Of a stretch of DNA of 64,000 nucleotides, positions 47,081 to 55,495 are shown piece by piece; within the stretch, counting starts at the first letter, position 1, and each line of letters opens with the position of its first letter. This DNA comes from Streptomyces tauricus (GTDB lineage: Bacteria; Actinomycetota; Actinomycetes; Streptomycetales; Streptomycetaceae), in the NCBI RefSeq assembly GCF_014650955.1, contig NZ_BMVY01000002.1:496001-560000 (forward strand), written 5' to 3'. The notes under the pieces are model-generated. The model was not told the origin of the DNA, ran no database searches, and saw only the letters and a list, made by a program, of their open reading frames with translations. A program made the translations under genes and the position numbers.

Positions 47081-48283
47081 GTGGACCCCGAGATACTCCG
47101 GACCAGTTTCGCGGTCGTCGAAAGACGGGCCGAGTTCGCGCTCAAGTACTTCTACTCCCATCTGTTCTGGCACCACCCCGATGTCCGCGCCCTGTTCCCG
47201 CTGGACTCCCCCGAGGACAAGGAACGCCAGCGGGACCGTCTGTTCACCGCCCTGGCGCTCGTCGTCGCCCGCCTGGAAGGGCCGGGGCTCCACGAGTACC
47301 TCCGGGAGCTGGGGCGGGACCACCGGAAGTATCTGGCGCGCCCCGAGCACTACACGGCCGTGGGGGACAGCCTGATCGCCGCGTTCGCCGCCGTGTCCGG
47401 GTCCGCGTGGAGCGCGGAGGTGGAGAAGGCCTGGGACGAGGCGTACACGCTGGTCGCGGACGCCATGCTGGACGGCGCGGGGGAGGCGGAGAGCCAGGGG
47501 CAGCCGTCCTGGTGGAACGCCGAGGTCGTCGGCCGCACCGCGCACCGGGACGATCTCGCCGTGCTGACGCTCCGTCCGGACCGGCCCCTCCCCCACCTGC
47601 CCGGCCAGTACGTGAGCGTCGGCAGCCCCCGGGCCCCGGGAGTCTGGCGCCCGTACTCCGTCGGCAACGCGCCCCGCTGCGACGGCACCCTCGATCTGCA
47701 CGTCAGCCTCGTCCCGGGCGGCGCCCTGTCGCCCGAACTGGTCCGGCGCACCCGCGAGGGCGATGTCCTGCGGCTCGGCCCGCCGGGTGGCCGACTGGCC
47801 CTGCGTACGCCCGTGGAGCGGCCCCTCACCTTCATCGCGGCCGGTACCGGCTGGGCTCCGGTGAAGGCACTGCTGGAGCACCTGGGGCGGGCGCCCGGCG
47901 CATACGACGAGGCCCGGCTCTTCGTCGTCGCCCGCGATGTCGCCTACCTCTATGACCGGGTCGTGCTCGAAGGGCTGCGCGGGCGGGTGCCCTGGCTGGA
48001 CGTCACCGTGATCACGCCCGCACCGGGGCGGCCGAAGGGGCAGGCCACGGAGCGGCTGCTGACGGCTCTGGGCAACCGGGCGAACTGGGCGCGCCACGAT
48101 GTCTATCTGGCGGGGCCACCAGGGCTGGTCGAGGTGATCTCCTCGGTGCTGCCCCGGCTGGGCGCCGAGCCGGAACGGGTCTTCTGTGACGAACTCCCCT
48201 CCACGGGGCGGGAACGTGCCGTGGACGGGGGCCGGCCGCTGGGACCCGGCGCGTGGCTGCTTCAGCGGCCCCGGCCACGGTAG
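47081..48283 (+). CDS. Flavohaemoglobin-like protein (globin + FAD/NAD reductase)
   Basis: 400 aa from GTG 47081. An N-terminal globin domain (about 1-135) has FALKYFYSHLFWHHPDVRALF, with the B10 Tyr expected, and LGRDHRKYL, with proximal His81. The ferredoxin-reductase-type domain has the FAD motif WRPYSVGNAP (RxYS) and the NAD segment FIAAGTGWAPVKALL, ending with DVYLAGPPGLVEVI. Flavohaemoglobins dioxygenate NO to nitrate, although this divergent group may have other electron-transfer roles. No ribosome binding site precedes the start, and a TATCTA hexamer lies 12 nt upstream, so the mRNA may be leaderless. It is divergent from a P450. Confidence 0.87.
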   Translation: MDPEILRTSFAVVERRAEFALKYFYSHLFWHHPDVRALFPLDSPEDKERQRDRLFTALALVVARLEGPGLHEYLRELGRDHRKYLARPEHYTAVGDSLIAAFAAVSGSAWSAEVEKAWDEAYTLVADAMLDGAGEAESQGQPSWWNAEVVGRTAHRDDLAVLTLRPDRPLPHLPGQYVSVGSPRAPGVWRPYSVGNAPRCDGTLDLHVSLVPGGALSPELVRRTREGDVLRLGPPGGRLALRTPVERPLTFIAAGTGWAPVKALLEHLGRAPGAYDEARLFVVARDVAYLYDRVVLEGLRGRVPWLDVTVITPAPGRPKGQATERLLTALGNRANWARHDVYLAGPPGLVEVISSVLPRLGAEPERVFCDELPSTGRERAVDGGRPLGPGAWLLQRPRPR

Positions 48284-48365
48284 CTCGCCGCGTGGGGGCG
48301 GTGTTCTCGTCTGCGGGTGCCTTGTGGCCGGGTGCGCAGTTCCCCGGGCCCCTTACGGGGCACGG

Positions 48366-49334
48366 TCAGGACTCTGAGGCTCGTATCGCGTCCCGGTAGG
48401 TGCGGGCGGCTGCTCTGAGGGCTGCTTCCGGGTCCACGCCGGACTCCTCGGCCCGGACGGCCAGGGCCAGCAGTTCGTAGCCGATGCCCTCGCCGCGGGG
48501 CAGGGGCGTGTCGAGGCCGGCCGTACGCGCGCGGGAGGCCAGCTTGGCGGCCAGCGCGAGGGCGGGCTGGCCGAGCGGGACGCCCTCCGTGACGGATGTC
48601 CGCTGCTTCTCCTCCGCCTTGGTGCGCAGCCAGTGCTCCTTGACCTCCTCGGGCGTGGAGGCGCTCTCGTCGCCGAACACGTGCGGGTGGCGGTGGATCA
48701 GCTTGGTGACGATGCCGGCCGCCACGTCGTCGATGGAGAAGGGCTCCGACCCGTCCTCCGGGCTGCCCTCCTCGGCGATCCGGGAGTGGAAGACGACCTG
48801 GAGCAGGACGTCGCCTAGCTCCTCGCGCAGTTCGTGCCGGTCGCCCTCCTCGATGGCCTCGACGAGTTCGTACGCCTCCTCGATGCCGTACTTGGCGAGG
48901 CCCTTGTGGGTCTGCTGCGACGACCAGGGGCATTCGAGGCGGATGCGGTCCATCACCTGGACGAGGTCCAGGAGGCGGGCGCCCGGCAGGTCGTACGAGG
49001 CGGGGAGCAGTTCGAGGTCGGGCATCCGGACCCGGCCGGTGCCGGCCAGCCGGGACAGGCCGTCCGTCAGGCGCGGTTCGCCCTCGCCGGTGGCGACGAC
49101 GGTGACCGTGTGCCCGCCGGCGCAGGCGTCGACCAGCTCCTGGGCGCCGGGCGCGGCCTCCTCGACCTGGATGCCCGCCTCGCGCAGGTACGGCAGTTGC
49201 GGGTGGGCGCCGTCCGCGCACAGGACGCGGTCGGCGCCGTGCAGCGCCTGCCAGGCGGGCCAGGACAGGAGTCCGGGCGCGACGCGGTGGCTGGTGGTGA
49301 GCAGGACGATGCGCCCGGGGCTGGATGCGTTCAC
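48366..49334 (-). CDS. mazG: Nucleoside triphosphate pyrophosphohydrolase MazG
   Basis: 322 aa, GTG start. The N-terminal ~110 residues resemble a degenerate tetrapyrrole-methylase-like domain (RIVLLTTSHRVAPGLLSWPAW, VVATGEGEPRLTDGL), as in actinobacterial MazG. The C-terminal MazG domain shows MDRIRLECPWSSQQTH, the metal motif EEAYELVEAIEEGD (EExxE) and ELGDVLLQVVFHS (ExxD). It hydrolyses NTPs to NMP plus PPi, cleaning oxidised nucleotides and affecting ppGpp levels. It converges with the flavohaemoglobin gene. The SurA-like gene lies 34 bp upstream on the same strand, suggesting an operon. Confidence 0.92.
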   Translation of the reverse strand: MNASSPGRIVLLTTSHRVAPGLLSWPAWQALHGADRVLCADGAHPQLPYLREAGIQVEEAAPGAQELVDACAGGHTVTVVATGEGEPRLTDGLSRLAGTGRVRMPDLELLPASYDLPGARLLDLVQVMDRIRLECPWSSQQTHKGLAKYGIEEAYELVEAIEEGDRHELREELGDVLLQVVFHSRIAEEGSPEDGSEPFSIDDVAAGIVTKLIHRHPHVFGDESASTPEEVKEHWLRTKAEEKQRTSVTEGVPLGQPALALAAKLASRARTAGLDTPLPRGEGIGYELLALAVRAEESGVDPEAALRAAARTYRDAIRASES

Positions 49335-49368
49335 ACCCCGAACGTAACCCACGCCACTGACAGCTCGG

Positions 49369-50016
49369 TCACGCCGTCTTCTGGGCGGCCGCCGCCGTGA
49401 CGTCACGCACCCACGGCAGCTTGGCGTCGACGCGGCTGCTCTTCTCCACGTCCCAGCTGCCGTACCGGGGGTTCAGGTCGACGTCCAGCTTCTTGGAGGC
49501 CTCGGACAGCGCCTTCCAGAAGGCCGGCTGGCTGGTGTCCGTGCCGAGTGCGGAGGCGAGCTTCTGGGCCTCGATCTGGACGCGGAGGTTGTCGTCGAGC
49601 CGCTCGGGCGGCACCCCGTACTGCTGGAGCCAGCTCACTTCCAGGGCCTTCGCACCGCCGGCCTGCTGTTCCAGGCCGGTGCGGGCCTCCTGGATCTCCT
49701 TGCGGGTGACGGTCACGCCCGCGTCGTCGGCGGCCCGGTGCAGCACGCGGTCGAGGACCATGCCGTGCAGGGTGTCGCGGGTGAGGCCGCCGGACTTGGC
49801 GATGGCCTGCTCGTACTGCGCCTCGCCCGTGGTGGCGGCCCGCTGGGCGGTCCGTACCTCGTTCACCCGGTTCTCCAGCTGGGAGACCGTGATGCGGTCG
49901 TCGCCGACGACGGCCGCGGCACCGGGATGCGCGTCGCTGCCACAGGCGGTCAGGAGGGGGGCCGCGGTGACGAGCGCGGCGGTGAGGAGGAACGCGGTGC
50001 GACGGCGGCGGTGCAA
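49369..50016 (-). CDS. SurA N-terminal domain lipoprotein
   Basis: 215 aa with TTG start 50016, supported by AGGAGG at 6-nt spacing. The signal peptide (LLTAALVTAAPL) is followed by a lipobox LTAC-GSD (Cys about residue 25). The mature part begins AAVVGDDRITVSQLENRVNEVR, typical of SurA_N/trigger-factor-like chaperone domains, and continues with helices (DTLHGMVLDRVLHRAADDAG, EIQEARTGLEQQAGG). No peptidyl-prolyl isomerase domain follows, as usual in actinobacteria. It probably assists folding of exported proteins at the outer face of the membrane. It lies just upstream of mazG on the same strand. Confidence 0.88.
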   Translation of the reverse strand: MHRRRRTAFLLTAALVTAAPLLTACGSDAHPGAAAVVGDDRITVSQLENRVNEVRTAQRAATTGEAQYEQAIAKSGGLTRDTLHGMVLDRVLHRAADDAGVTVTRKEIQEARTGLEQQAGGAKALEVSWLQQYGVPPERLDDNLRVQIEAQKLASALGTDTSQPAFWKALSEASKKLDVDLNPRYGSWDVEKSSRVDAKLPWVRDVTAAAAQKTA

Positions 50017-50155
50017 GGAAAACCTCCTGTAGGAGATTGTGCGACGGTGCACAAAGTCTTGCGGTGATCGATGTTAGGCAGGGGACCGGCTCTCGGCCAC
50101 CCATTCGACCCAACGATTCGCCAGGACTTCGGGCACCCTCCCACGGGCGCGCGGT

Positions 50156-51679
50156 TCAGCCGCGGACCTGCCCCAGCCACTGCAGGGTGCGGCCGATGTC
50201 GCCGACCAGCGGATGGCCGGGGCCCCGCAGCCGTTCGACGTCGTACCGGAGCCGCGCCAGCGTGTCGTGGGCGGCGGCCCGGTCGCCGAGCGCGAGGAGC
50301 AGATGGCCGATGCGGCGGCGTACCTCGAAGGACAGTTCGGCGTCCTGGGCGACGTACTGGTTCTCGTAGTACGGCAGCAGCGCGCGGTACTCGGCCAGCG
50401 CCGCCGCCGGTTCGCCGAGCTGTTCGAGGCACTGGGCGGCCTCGTAGCGAAAACGCAGGGACTGCGGGTCGGCCTGGCCCGCCTCGGTGGCCCGTTCGTT
50501 GGCGAGGCGGCGCAGTTCGGGCAGGGCGCGGCGGTACTGGCCGTCGTCCATCAGCGTGGCCGCGTACTGCTTGCGCAGGGTGCGTACGACCGGGGAGTGC
50601 TCGCCGTGCTGGGCGGCGGCGGCCGGGAGGATCTGGCCGAGGATGTCGACGGCCTGGGTGATGCGGCCCTCGCCGAGGAGCCGCTTGACCTCGTCGACCG
50701 CTCCCGCGACATCGGGTTTCTCGACGGCGGGCGCGGCCTGCGGCTGCGCCGCGGGGGTGCGGGCGCGGTCCGGCCAGGGGGCGTGCGGGCGCAGAAAGGG
50801 GCGGGTGGGGTCGAGCGGCCCGCCGGACGGGATCCCGCGCGCGGGCAGCAGCGGCAACAACTGCTCGTACGTCTCCTGGGCGGAGTCCGGGCGGTGCTGC
50901 GGGTCCTTGGAGAGCAGCCGCAGTACGAGGGCTTCGAGCGCCTCGGGCACCTCGGGGCGCAGCCGGCGGACCGGCAGGGGCGGCTCGTAGAGGTGGCGGT
51001 GCAGCACGCCGAGGGCGGTCGATCCGGAGAACGGCACGTCACCGCTGAGGAGTTCGTGCATCAGCACCCCGAGCGCGTACAGGTCGGTGTACGGGCCGAC
51101 CGCGCCGCCCATCGCCTGCTCGGGGGCCATGTAGGCGGGCGATCCGATGGGTGAGCCGGTGTGCGTGAGGCGGGTGGTGTCGGTGTCCATCACGGACGCG
51201 ACGCCGAGGTCGAGCACGGTGACCGTGCCGTCCTGCTTGATCATCACGTTCCGCGGCTTGAGGTCGCGGTGGACGATCGGCACGGCGTGCACGGCGGAGA
51301 GCACCGCGCACAGCTGCGCGGCGACCGAGACGGCCCACTGCCAGGGGTAGGGGTCGTGCTCGGCGAGGTGGTCGGAGAGGTCGGCCCCGTCGACGTACTG
51401 CATGACGAGGAACAGCTCCTCGCCCTCGCTGCCCGCGTCGTGGACCGTGACCAGGCCGGGGTGGTCGACCTGCGCGGTGACGCGGCACTCGCGCACGAAG
51501 CGGCGGCGCAGCTCGTCGGCCTCCTGGCCCGCGACCTTGTCGGGCCGCAGCAGCTTGACGGCGACACGCCGGTCCAGGCGCTGGTCGTACGCCGTCCACA
51601 CCTGGCCCATGCCGCCCTGTCCGATGAGCGTGGACAGTTCGTAGCGGCCGGTGATCACCCGTCCCGGCGCCACGGTCAT
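50156..51679 (-). CDS. Soluble Ser/Thr protein kinase with C-terminal TPR region
   Basis: 507 aa. Kinase domain about 10-270: glycine loop GQGGMGQVW (20-28), Lys42 in VAVKLL, a Glu in the alphaC helix (VREC), catalytic HRDLKPRNV (137-145), a DLG motif (D157) in place of DFG, and the activation segment ending MAPEQ. The C-terminal half (about 310-507) is helical with TPR-like repeats (AVDILGQILPAAAAQHGEHSPVVRTL, AAQCLEQLGEPAAALAEYRALLPYY). Unlike PknB-type kinases it has no transmembrane helix or PASTA domain. The start overlaps the 3' end of an upstream membrane protein gene by 4 nt, so the two probably act together. Confidence 0.93.
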   Translation of the reverse strand: MTVAPGRVITGRYELSTLIGQGGMGQVWTAYDQRLDRRVAVKLLRPDKVAGQEADELRRRFVRECRVTAQVDHPGLVTVHDAGSEGEELFLVMQYVDGADLSDHLAEHDPYPWQWAVSVAAQLCAVLSAVHAVPIVHRDLKPRNVMIKQDGTVTVLDLGVASVMDTDTTRLTHTGSPIGSPAYMAPEQAMGGAVGPYTDLYALGVLMHELLSGDVPFSGSTALGVLHRHLYEPPLPVRRLRPEVPEALEALVLRLLSKDPQHRPDSAQETYEQLLPLLPARGIPSGGPLDPTRPFLRPHAPWPDRARTPAAQPQAAPAVEKPDVAGAVDEVKRLLGEGRITQAVDILGQILPAAAAQHGEHSPVVRTLRKQYAATLMDDGQYRRALPELRRLANERATEAGQADPQSLRFRYEAAQCLEQLGEPAAALAEYRALLPYYENQYVAQDAELSFEVRRRIGHLLLALGDRAAAHDTLARLRYDVERLRGPGHPLVGDIGRTLQWLGQVRG

Positions 51680-52278
51680 CTGCCGTCCTCGTGCTTGCGG
51701 AGGTAGTCACTCAGCTCGTCGAGCTCGGCGCGCACCTGGTCGATACGGGCGGGCGCGGGGCGCTGCGGCGGCGGGGTCGGCGCGGCGGACGGGGGCCGGG
51801 GCGGTGCCTGGGGTATCGGGACCGACGGCGGCACCGGTGTGTGCGGGCCGGTCGTGGCGGCGTACGGGGGCTGCGGATAGCCGTACGTGTGCGCCGGGGG
51901 CCGGCTGCCGCCTGCGTACGCCTGATAGGAGTAGTCCAGTGCGTGGAAGTGGCGGATCTCCGCCGCGAGGTAGTACGAGATCGCGGGGACGAGGGAGCCC
52001 ACGAGGAGGGCCAGGCCCGTCCAGCCGCCCGGCGTGTGGATCTCCTCGCCGGGCTCGGTGCCGAGCAGGACGAGACCCAGGGCCTCGGCCGCGAAAGTGG
52101 CCACCAGGAGACCCCAGTCGAGCGATTTGCGGGTCACGAGCGCCAGGCGCAGCATCATCACCCAGCCGAGAAGGCCGAAACTGCACACGGAGATCACCAC
52201 GAAGAGCACGCGCAGGAAGACCAGCAGGCCGGTCGAGGGTGGCGGCTGCACCGGCTGCGCCTGGCCGTGGCCTTGCAT
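51676..52278 (-). CDS. Small membrane protein, partner of adjacent Ser/Thr kinase
   Basis: 200 aa. ATG 52278 has CCAGGAGC upstream. Three or four hydrophobic segments are seen (LLVFLRVLFVVISVCSFGLLGWVMML; GLLVATFAAEALGLVLLG; LALLVGSLVPAISYYLAAEI). A Pro/Tyr-rich cytoplasmic tail (about 120-170, YGYPQPPYAA) is followed by a coiled-coil end (IDQVRAELDELSDYLRKHEDG). The stop overlaps the kinase start (ATGA), so the two are co-translated. The tail may be a phosphorylation target or docking site for the kinase; this is inference. No named family is recognised. Confidence 0.78.
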   Translation of the reverse strand: MQGHGQAQPVQPPPSTGLLVFLRVLFVVISVCSFGLLGWVMMLRLALVTRKSLDWGLLVATFAAEALGLVLLGTEPGEEIHTPGGWTGLALLVGSLVPAISYYLAAEIRHFHALDYSYQAYAGGSRPPAHTYGYPQPPYAATTGPHTPVPPSVPIPQAPPRPPSAAPTPPPQRPAPARIDQVRAELDELSDYLRKHEDGR

Positions 52279-52421
52279 GGTCGCTCCTGGAGGCCTGATG
52301 GGGACGGACGGAAGTATGGACGTACAAGTGCGGAGTCCGAGCGTATAGGCCGACAAGGACAACTGGTCCAGGGTTGTACCGAACCGTTGTCGTGCTGGTC
52401 ACCGCGTCCGTCCCAGAGGTC

Positions 52422-54473
52422 TCAGCCGGGCTCGACCGTGCCGTCCGTCAGGCCGTCGTACATGCCCCGGACCAGCTGCTCGCCGAGGCGTCCCGCGAGC
52501 CGCAGCGTCTCCTCGAACTCGGCGAGCGCGCGGAACCGTTCGCCGTAGACGCGCTGCTGTTCCAGGGGCAGCCGGGGCAGTTGAAGACGGCGCACGTCGA
52601 GCCGGGTCGCGGTGGACGCATAGCTGCTGGCCTGGCGGTTGTTGGCGGTGCCCCGCAGAAAACCGGCGAGGAACCACGGGTCGAGCGCGGCCGGATCGGG
52701 GCGCAGCAGCGCGAGGTTGCGGCCCAGGGCGGCGCCCGCCGTCGCCTCGTCGACCACGCGCGCGATGGAGCCGCCGCCGAGCACGGGCACGACGACGTCC
52801 CCCGCCTCGGTCAGCACGGGTTCCTCGTCGCTGTCGGGCAGCGTGCCGGAGGGTGCCGTGCCGGCGAGGACGTCGTGGTCGGTGAGGACGGGCACGCGCG
52901 CGTGCCCGCCGCTGCCTCCCGTACGCAGCTGGAGCGCGCCCCCGCGCGCGAGTTCACCGATCGTGGTGAGCGGCCAGCGGACGGGCGGGCGCGGCGCGGC
53001 GGGCGGCGGGGTGAGGCGGTCGGTCAGCCGCAGGGTCTCGCCCAGGCTGTCGCGCACGTCCGCGAGCCGCTCGCCGCCGCCGGCCGCGGGGGGCGGCAGA
53101 TGACGGGCCGGGGCCAGGTCGACGTCGTCGTCGAGGAGTTCGATGACCGGCACGCAGCGGCTGAGGCCCGGCTGCTCCGGCACGGTGCCGGTCCGGTCGA
53201 AGGGGCGCCAGGCGTCGAGGACGGCGGTGCGCACGGCCTGCCAGTCGAGACCGCCGCGGCTGTCCGCGGTGAACACGCCCGTGTCGGCGAGCAGCACCTC
53301 GGGCCGCGCGGCCTGCGCGACGAGCGCGGGCTTGCGCAGCACCCACAGGTGCAGCGGGAGGTTGTACGGGGGCGCCGCGCCCGGCGGCAGGGCGATCACC
53401 GCGCGCAGGGCGCCGCGGCGCAGCAGGTCGGCGCGGATACGGCGGCCGGAACGGCGGGACGCGGCGGCGGGCGGCATCAGGAGGACGGCGACGCCGCCCT
53501 CCCTGAGGCGGGCCAGCGCGTGCTGCACCCAGGCCAGTTCGGACTCGGTGCGGGCCGGGAAGCCGTACTCCCAGCGCGGGTCGTAGGCCAGCTCGTCGTG
53601 CCCCCAGTTGCGCTCGTTGAACGGCGGGTGGCACACGACGGCGTCGGCCCGGAGGCTGTCGAAGGCGTCCGCGCGCAGGGTGTCGGCCGCGGCGGTGCGC
53701 ACGACGGCACGCGCGTGGAGGGCGAGACGCAAGGCCGTCAGGGCCGCCAACTCGGGTGCGCTGTCCTGGCCGTCGAGGTGCTGCTCCTCGGTGGCGGGCG
53801 CGCCCTGGGCGGCCGCCACCGCGCGCAGCAGGGCGCCGGTGCCGCAGGCCGGGTCGAGGACGGTGGTGGCCGGTCCGGCGAGGTCGGCCATCAGGGCGGC
53901 GAGGCCGGTCGGCGTGAGCGTGTACTGGCGGGGGTTCGCGTCGAGGTGCCTGCCGAGCAGGAACTCGAACGCCTTGCGCGCGTCCAGTTCGGCGGCGAGT
54001 TCGGCCGCGGCGCGCAACAGAGGTGCGGACGGACGCAGTTGGACGGCGGTCGGGGTGGCGACGGCCCGCTTGCGGATCGCGCCGAAGCGCGGGGTGAGGA
54101 CCTGGTCGAGCGGCGCGGGCAGCAGGTCGGCGAGGCGGGCGTCGGAGCCGGCGCTCACCTCCAGCCAGACCGTGGGCCGGTCGTGGACCAGCAGGAGAGC
54201 GCAGCCGACATGGATGAGGGCGGTGACGGGGCCCTGCGGGTGTCCGGCCACCTGCTGCCAGACGCGCTCGCGCAGGGGGACCTCGGCCAGCTTGCCCTGG
54301 GCGCGCAGCCAGTCCTCGATCTCGGTGAGCGCGAAGGAGGGGCTGGTCTCGGTGCCGCCGACGGGTTTGGGGAAGTCGGCGTGCCGGCGGCGCCAGTTGC
54401 TGACGGCGGCGCGGCCCACTCCGGCGAGCCGGGCGATCCCGGCCGCGGTGACCTCTGTCCCGTTCTCCTGCAC
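52422..54473 (-). CDS. HTH + N6-adenine methylase-like + HsdS-like protein with HPPF motif IV
   Basis: 683 aa from GTG 54473. An N-terminal HTH (about 5-60, TAAGIARLAGVGRAAVSNWRRR) is followed by an N6-MTase domain (about 160-430) with motif I DPACGTGALL (207-216). Motif IV reads HPPF (282-285) where active adenine methylases have (N/D/S)PPF/Y. C-terminal residues about 480-670 resemble an HsdS-like target-recognition region (WPLTTIGELARGGALQLRTGG, then LDVRRLQLPRLPLEQQRVYGERF). No HsdR gene lies nearby. The HPPF change suggests loss of methyl transfer and a role as a DNA-binding regulator. The codon (CAC, 53628-53630) is clear in the sequence. It is divergent from a secreted protein gene with an inverted repeat between. 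Confidence 0.85.
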   Translation of the reverse strand: MQENGTEVTAAGIARLAGVGRAAVSNWRRRHADFPKPVGGTETSPSFALTEIEDWLRAQGKLAEVPLRERVWQQVAGHPQGPVTALIHVGCALLLVHDRPTVWLEVSAGSDARLADLLPAPLDQVLTPRFGAIRKRAVATPTAVQLRPSAPLLRAAAELAAELDARKAFEFLLGRHLDANPRQYTLTPTGLAALMADLAGPATTVLDPACGTGALLRAVAAAQGAPATEEQHLDGQDSAPELAALTALRLALHARAVVRTAAADTLRADAFDSLRADAVVCHPPFNERNWGHDELAYDPRWEYGFPARTESELAWVQHALARLREGGVAVLLMPPAAASRRSGRRIRADLLRRGALRAVIALPPGAAPPYNLPLHLWVLRKPALVAQAARPEVLLADTGVFTADSRGGLDWQAVRTAVLDAWRPFDRTGTVPEQPGLSRCVPVIELLDDDVDLAPARHLPPPAAGGGERLADVRDSLGETLRLTDRLTPPPAAPRPPVRWPLTTIGELARGGALQLRTGGSGGHARVPVLTDHDVLAGTAPSGTLPDSDEEPVLTEAGDVVVPVLGGGSIARVVDEATAGAALGRNLALLRPDPAALDPWFLAGFLRGTANNRQASSYASTATRLDVRRLQLPRLPLEQQRVYGERFRALAEFEETLRLAGRLGEQLVRGMYDGLTDGTVEPG

Positions 54474-54551
54474 CCGTCCGGCTCCCCTCGTCCGATGTGA
54501 CGTCCGTCTGGTGTGTGGCGTCGAGCATAGCGACGCAGGCAAGGTCTACCC

Positions 54552-54585
54552 ATTCACGGACGTGTATACAACCATCTCCGTGAAT
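54552..54585. promoter_or_regulatory. Inverted repeat ATTCACGGA-N16-TCCGTGAAT in divergent promoter region
   Basis: Perfect 9-bp arms at 54552-54560 and 54577-54585 flank a spacer containing GTGTATACAACC. It lies 79-112 bp upstream of the methylase-like gene start and 97-130 bp upstream of the secreted protein gene. It may be an operator bound by the HTH domain of the methylase-like protein. Confidence 0.55.
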
Positions 54586-54681
54586 CGTGTTGACTCGGTT
54601 CACAAGCTCTGCTGTGATTGACCCATCGGATGAACGGCCGCCGGGTGAAGGCGGTCGTCAACCTCTGGAGAGGGGACTGTC

Positions 54682-55428
54682 GTGGGCGCCAAGGGAAAGA
54701 TCGCGCTGGGGGTCGTCGTAGGTGTCGTCGTCATCGGCGCGGTGTCGGCGAACGCGGGCGACGGGGACAGCGGTTCCGGAAACGGCAGGGGCTCCTCGAC
54801 CTCCGCCGGACGCGAGTCCGGCAAGCAGGCCAAGGACGACACCGACGCCGACGCCGACGCCGACGACGACGACGACGCGGCCACGAAGAGCGACACCAAG
54901 GCCGGCAAGGCCGAGGGGGCCGGGAAGAAGGCGGCGTTCCAGGGCGACGGTGACTTCCAGGTCGGCACCGACGTCAAGCCCGGCACCTACCGGACCACCG
55001 GCAACACCGACGCCCTCTGCTACTGGGAGCGTTCCAAGGACGCCTCGGGCGAGATGGACTCGATCCTCGCCAACGACAACGTCAGCGGCACCAGCTACGT
55101 GACGATTTTGAAGAGCGACAAGCTCTTCAAGACGAGCGGCTGCAAGGACTGGGAGGCCGTGGACGCGAAGGCGTCCGGTACCCCGGCCACGCTGATCAAG
55201 GGCGACGGCGGGATGCACAAGGTGGGCGCCGACATCGCCCCCGGCACCTACCGGTCCTCCGGCAACACGGACGACCTCTGCTACTGGGAGCGGACCAAGG
55301 ACTCCTCCCATTCGATGGAGTCGGTCATCGCGAACAACAACGTGTCCGGCTCGGCCGTCGTGACCATCGCCGCCGGGGACGCGTACTTCAAGACCTCGGG
55401 CTGCAAGGACTGGAAGAAGTCCGGCTGA
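54682..55428 (+). CDS. Secreted/anchored protein with duplicated Cys-paired domain
   Basis: 248 aa, GTG start with GGAGAGGGG upstream. An N-terminal hydrophobic segment (IALGVVVGVVVIGAVSANA) serves as signal or anchor. A long Asp/Ala/Lys linker (DADADADDDDDAA) leads to two tandem ~70-residue units (88-157 and 174-244). Each has VGTDVKPGTYRTTGNTDALC-like and FKTSGCKDW sequences, with Cys pairs 113/154 and 200/241. The units are >60% identical, so they arose by recent internal duplication. The fold resembles lipoprotein-type beta sandwich domains, but no family is recognised. It is followed after 67 bp by a lipoprotein gene on the same strand. Confidence 0.75.
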   Translation: MGAKGKIALGVVVGVVVIGAVSANAGDGDSGSGNGRGSSTSAGRESGKQAKDDTDADADADDDDDAATKSDTKAGKAEGAGKKAAFQGDGDFQVGTDVKPGTYRTTGNTDALCYWERSKDASGEMDSILANDNVSGTSYVTILKSDKLFKTSGCKDWEAVDAKASGTPATLIKGDGGMHKVGADIAPGTYRSSGNTDDLCYWERTKDSSHSMESVIANNNVSGSAVVTIAAGDAYFKTSGCKDWKKSG

Positions 55429-55495
55429 GGTCCCGCCCTCTCCTTCTCCCCTCCCCCACCACCACCGCTCCACCTCGACTTTGAAGGAAACCGTC

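Noticed and set aside
52422..54473. Complete type I restriction-modification system
   Set aside because: No HsdR gene is adjacent, and motif IV is HPPF.
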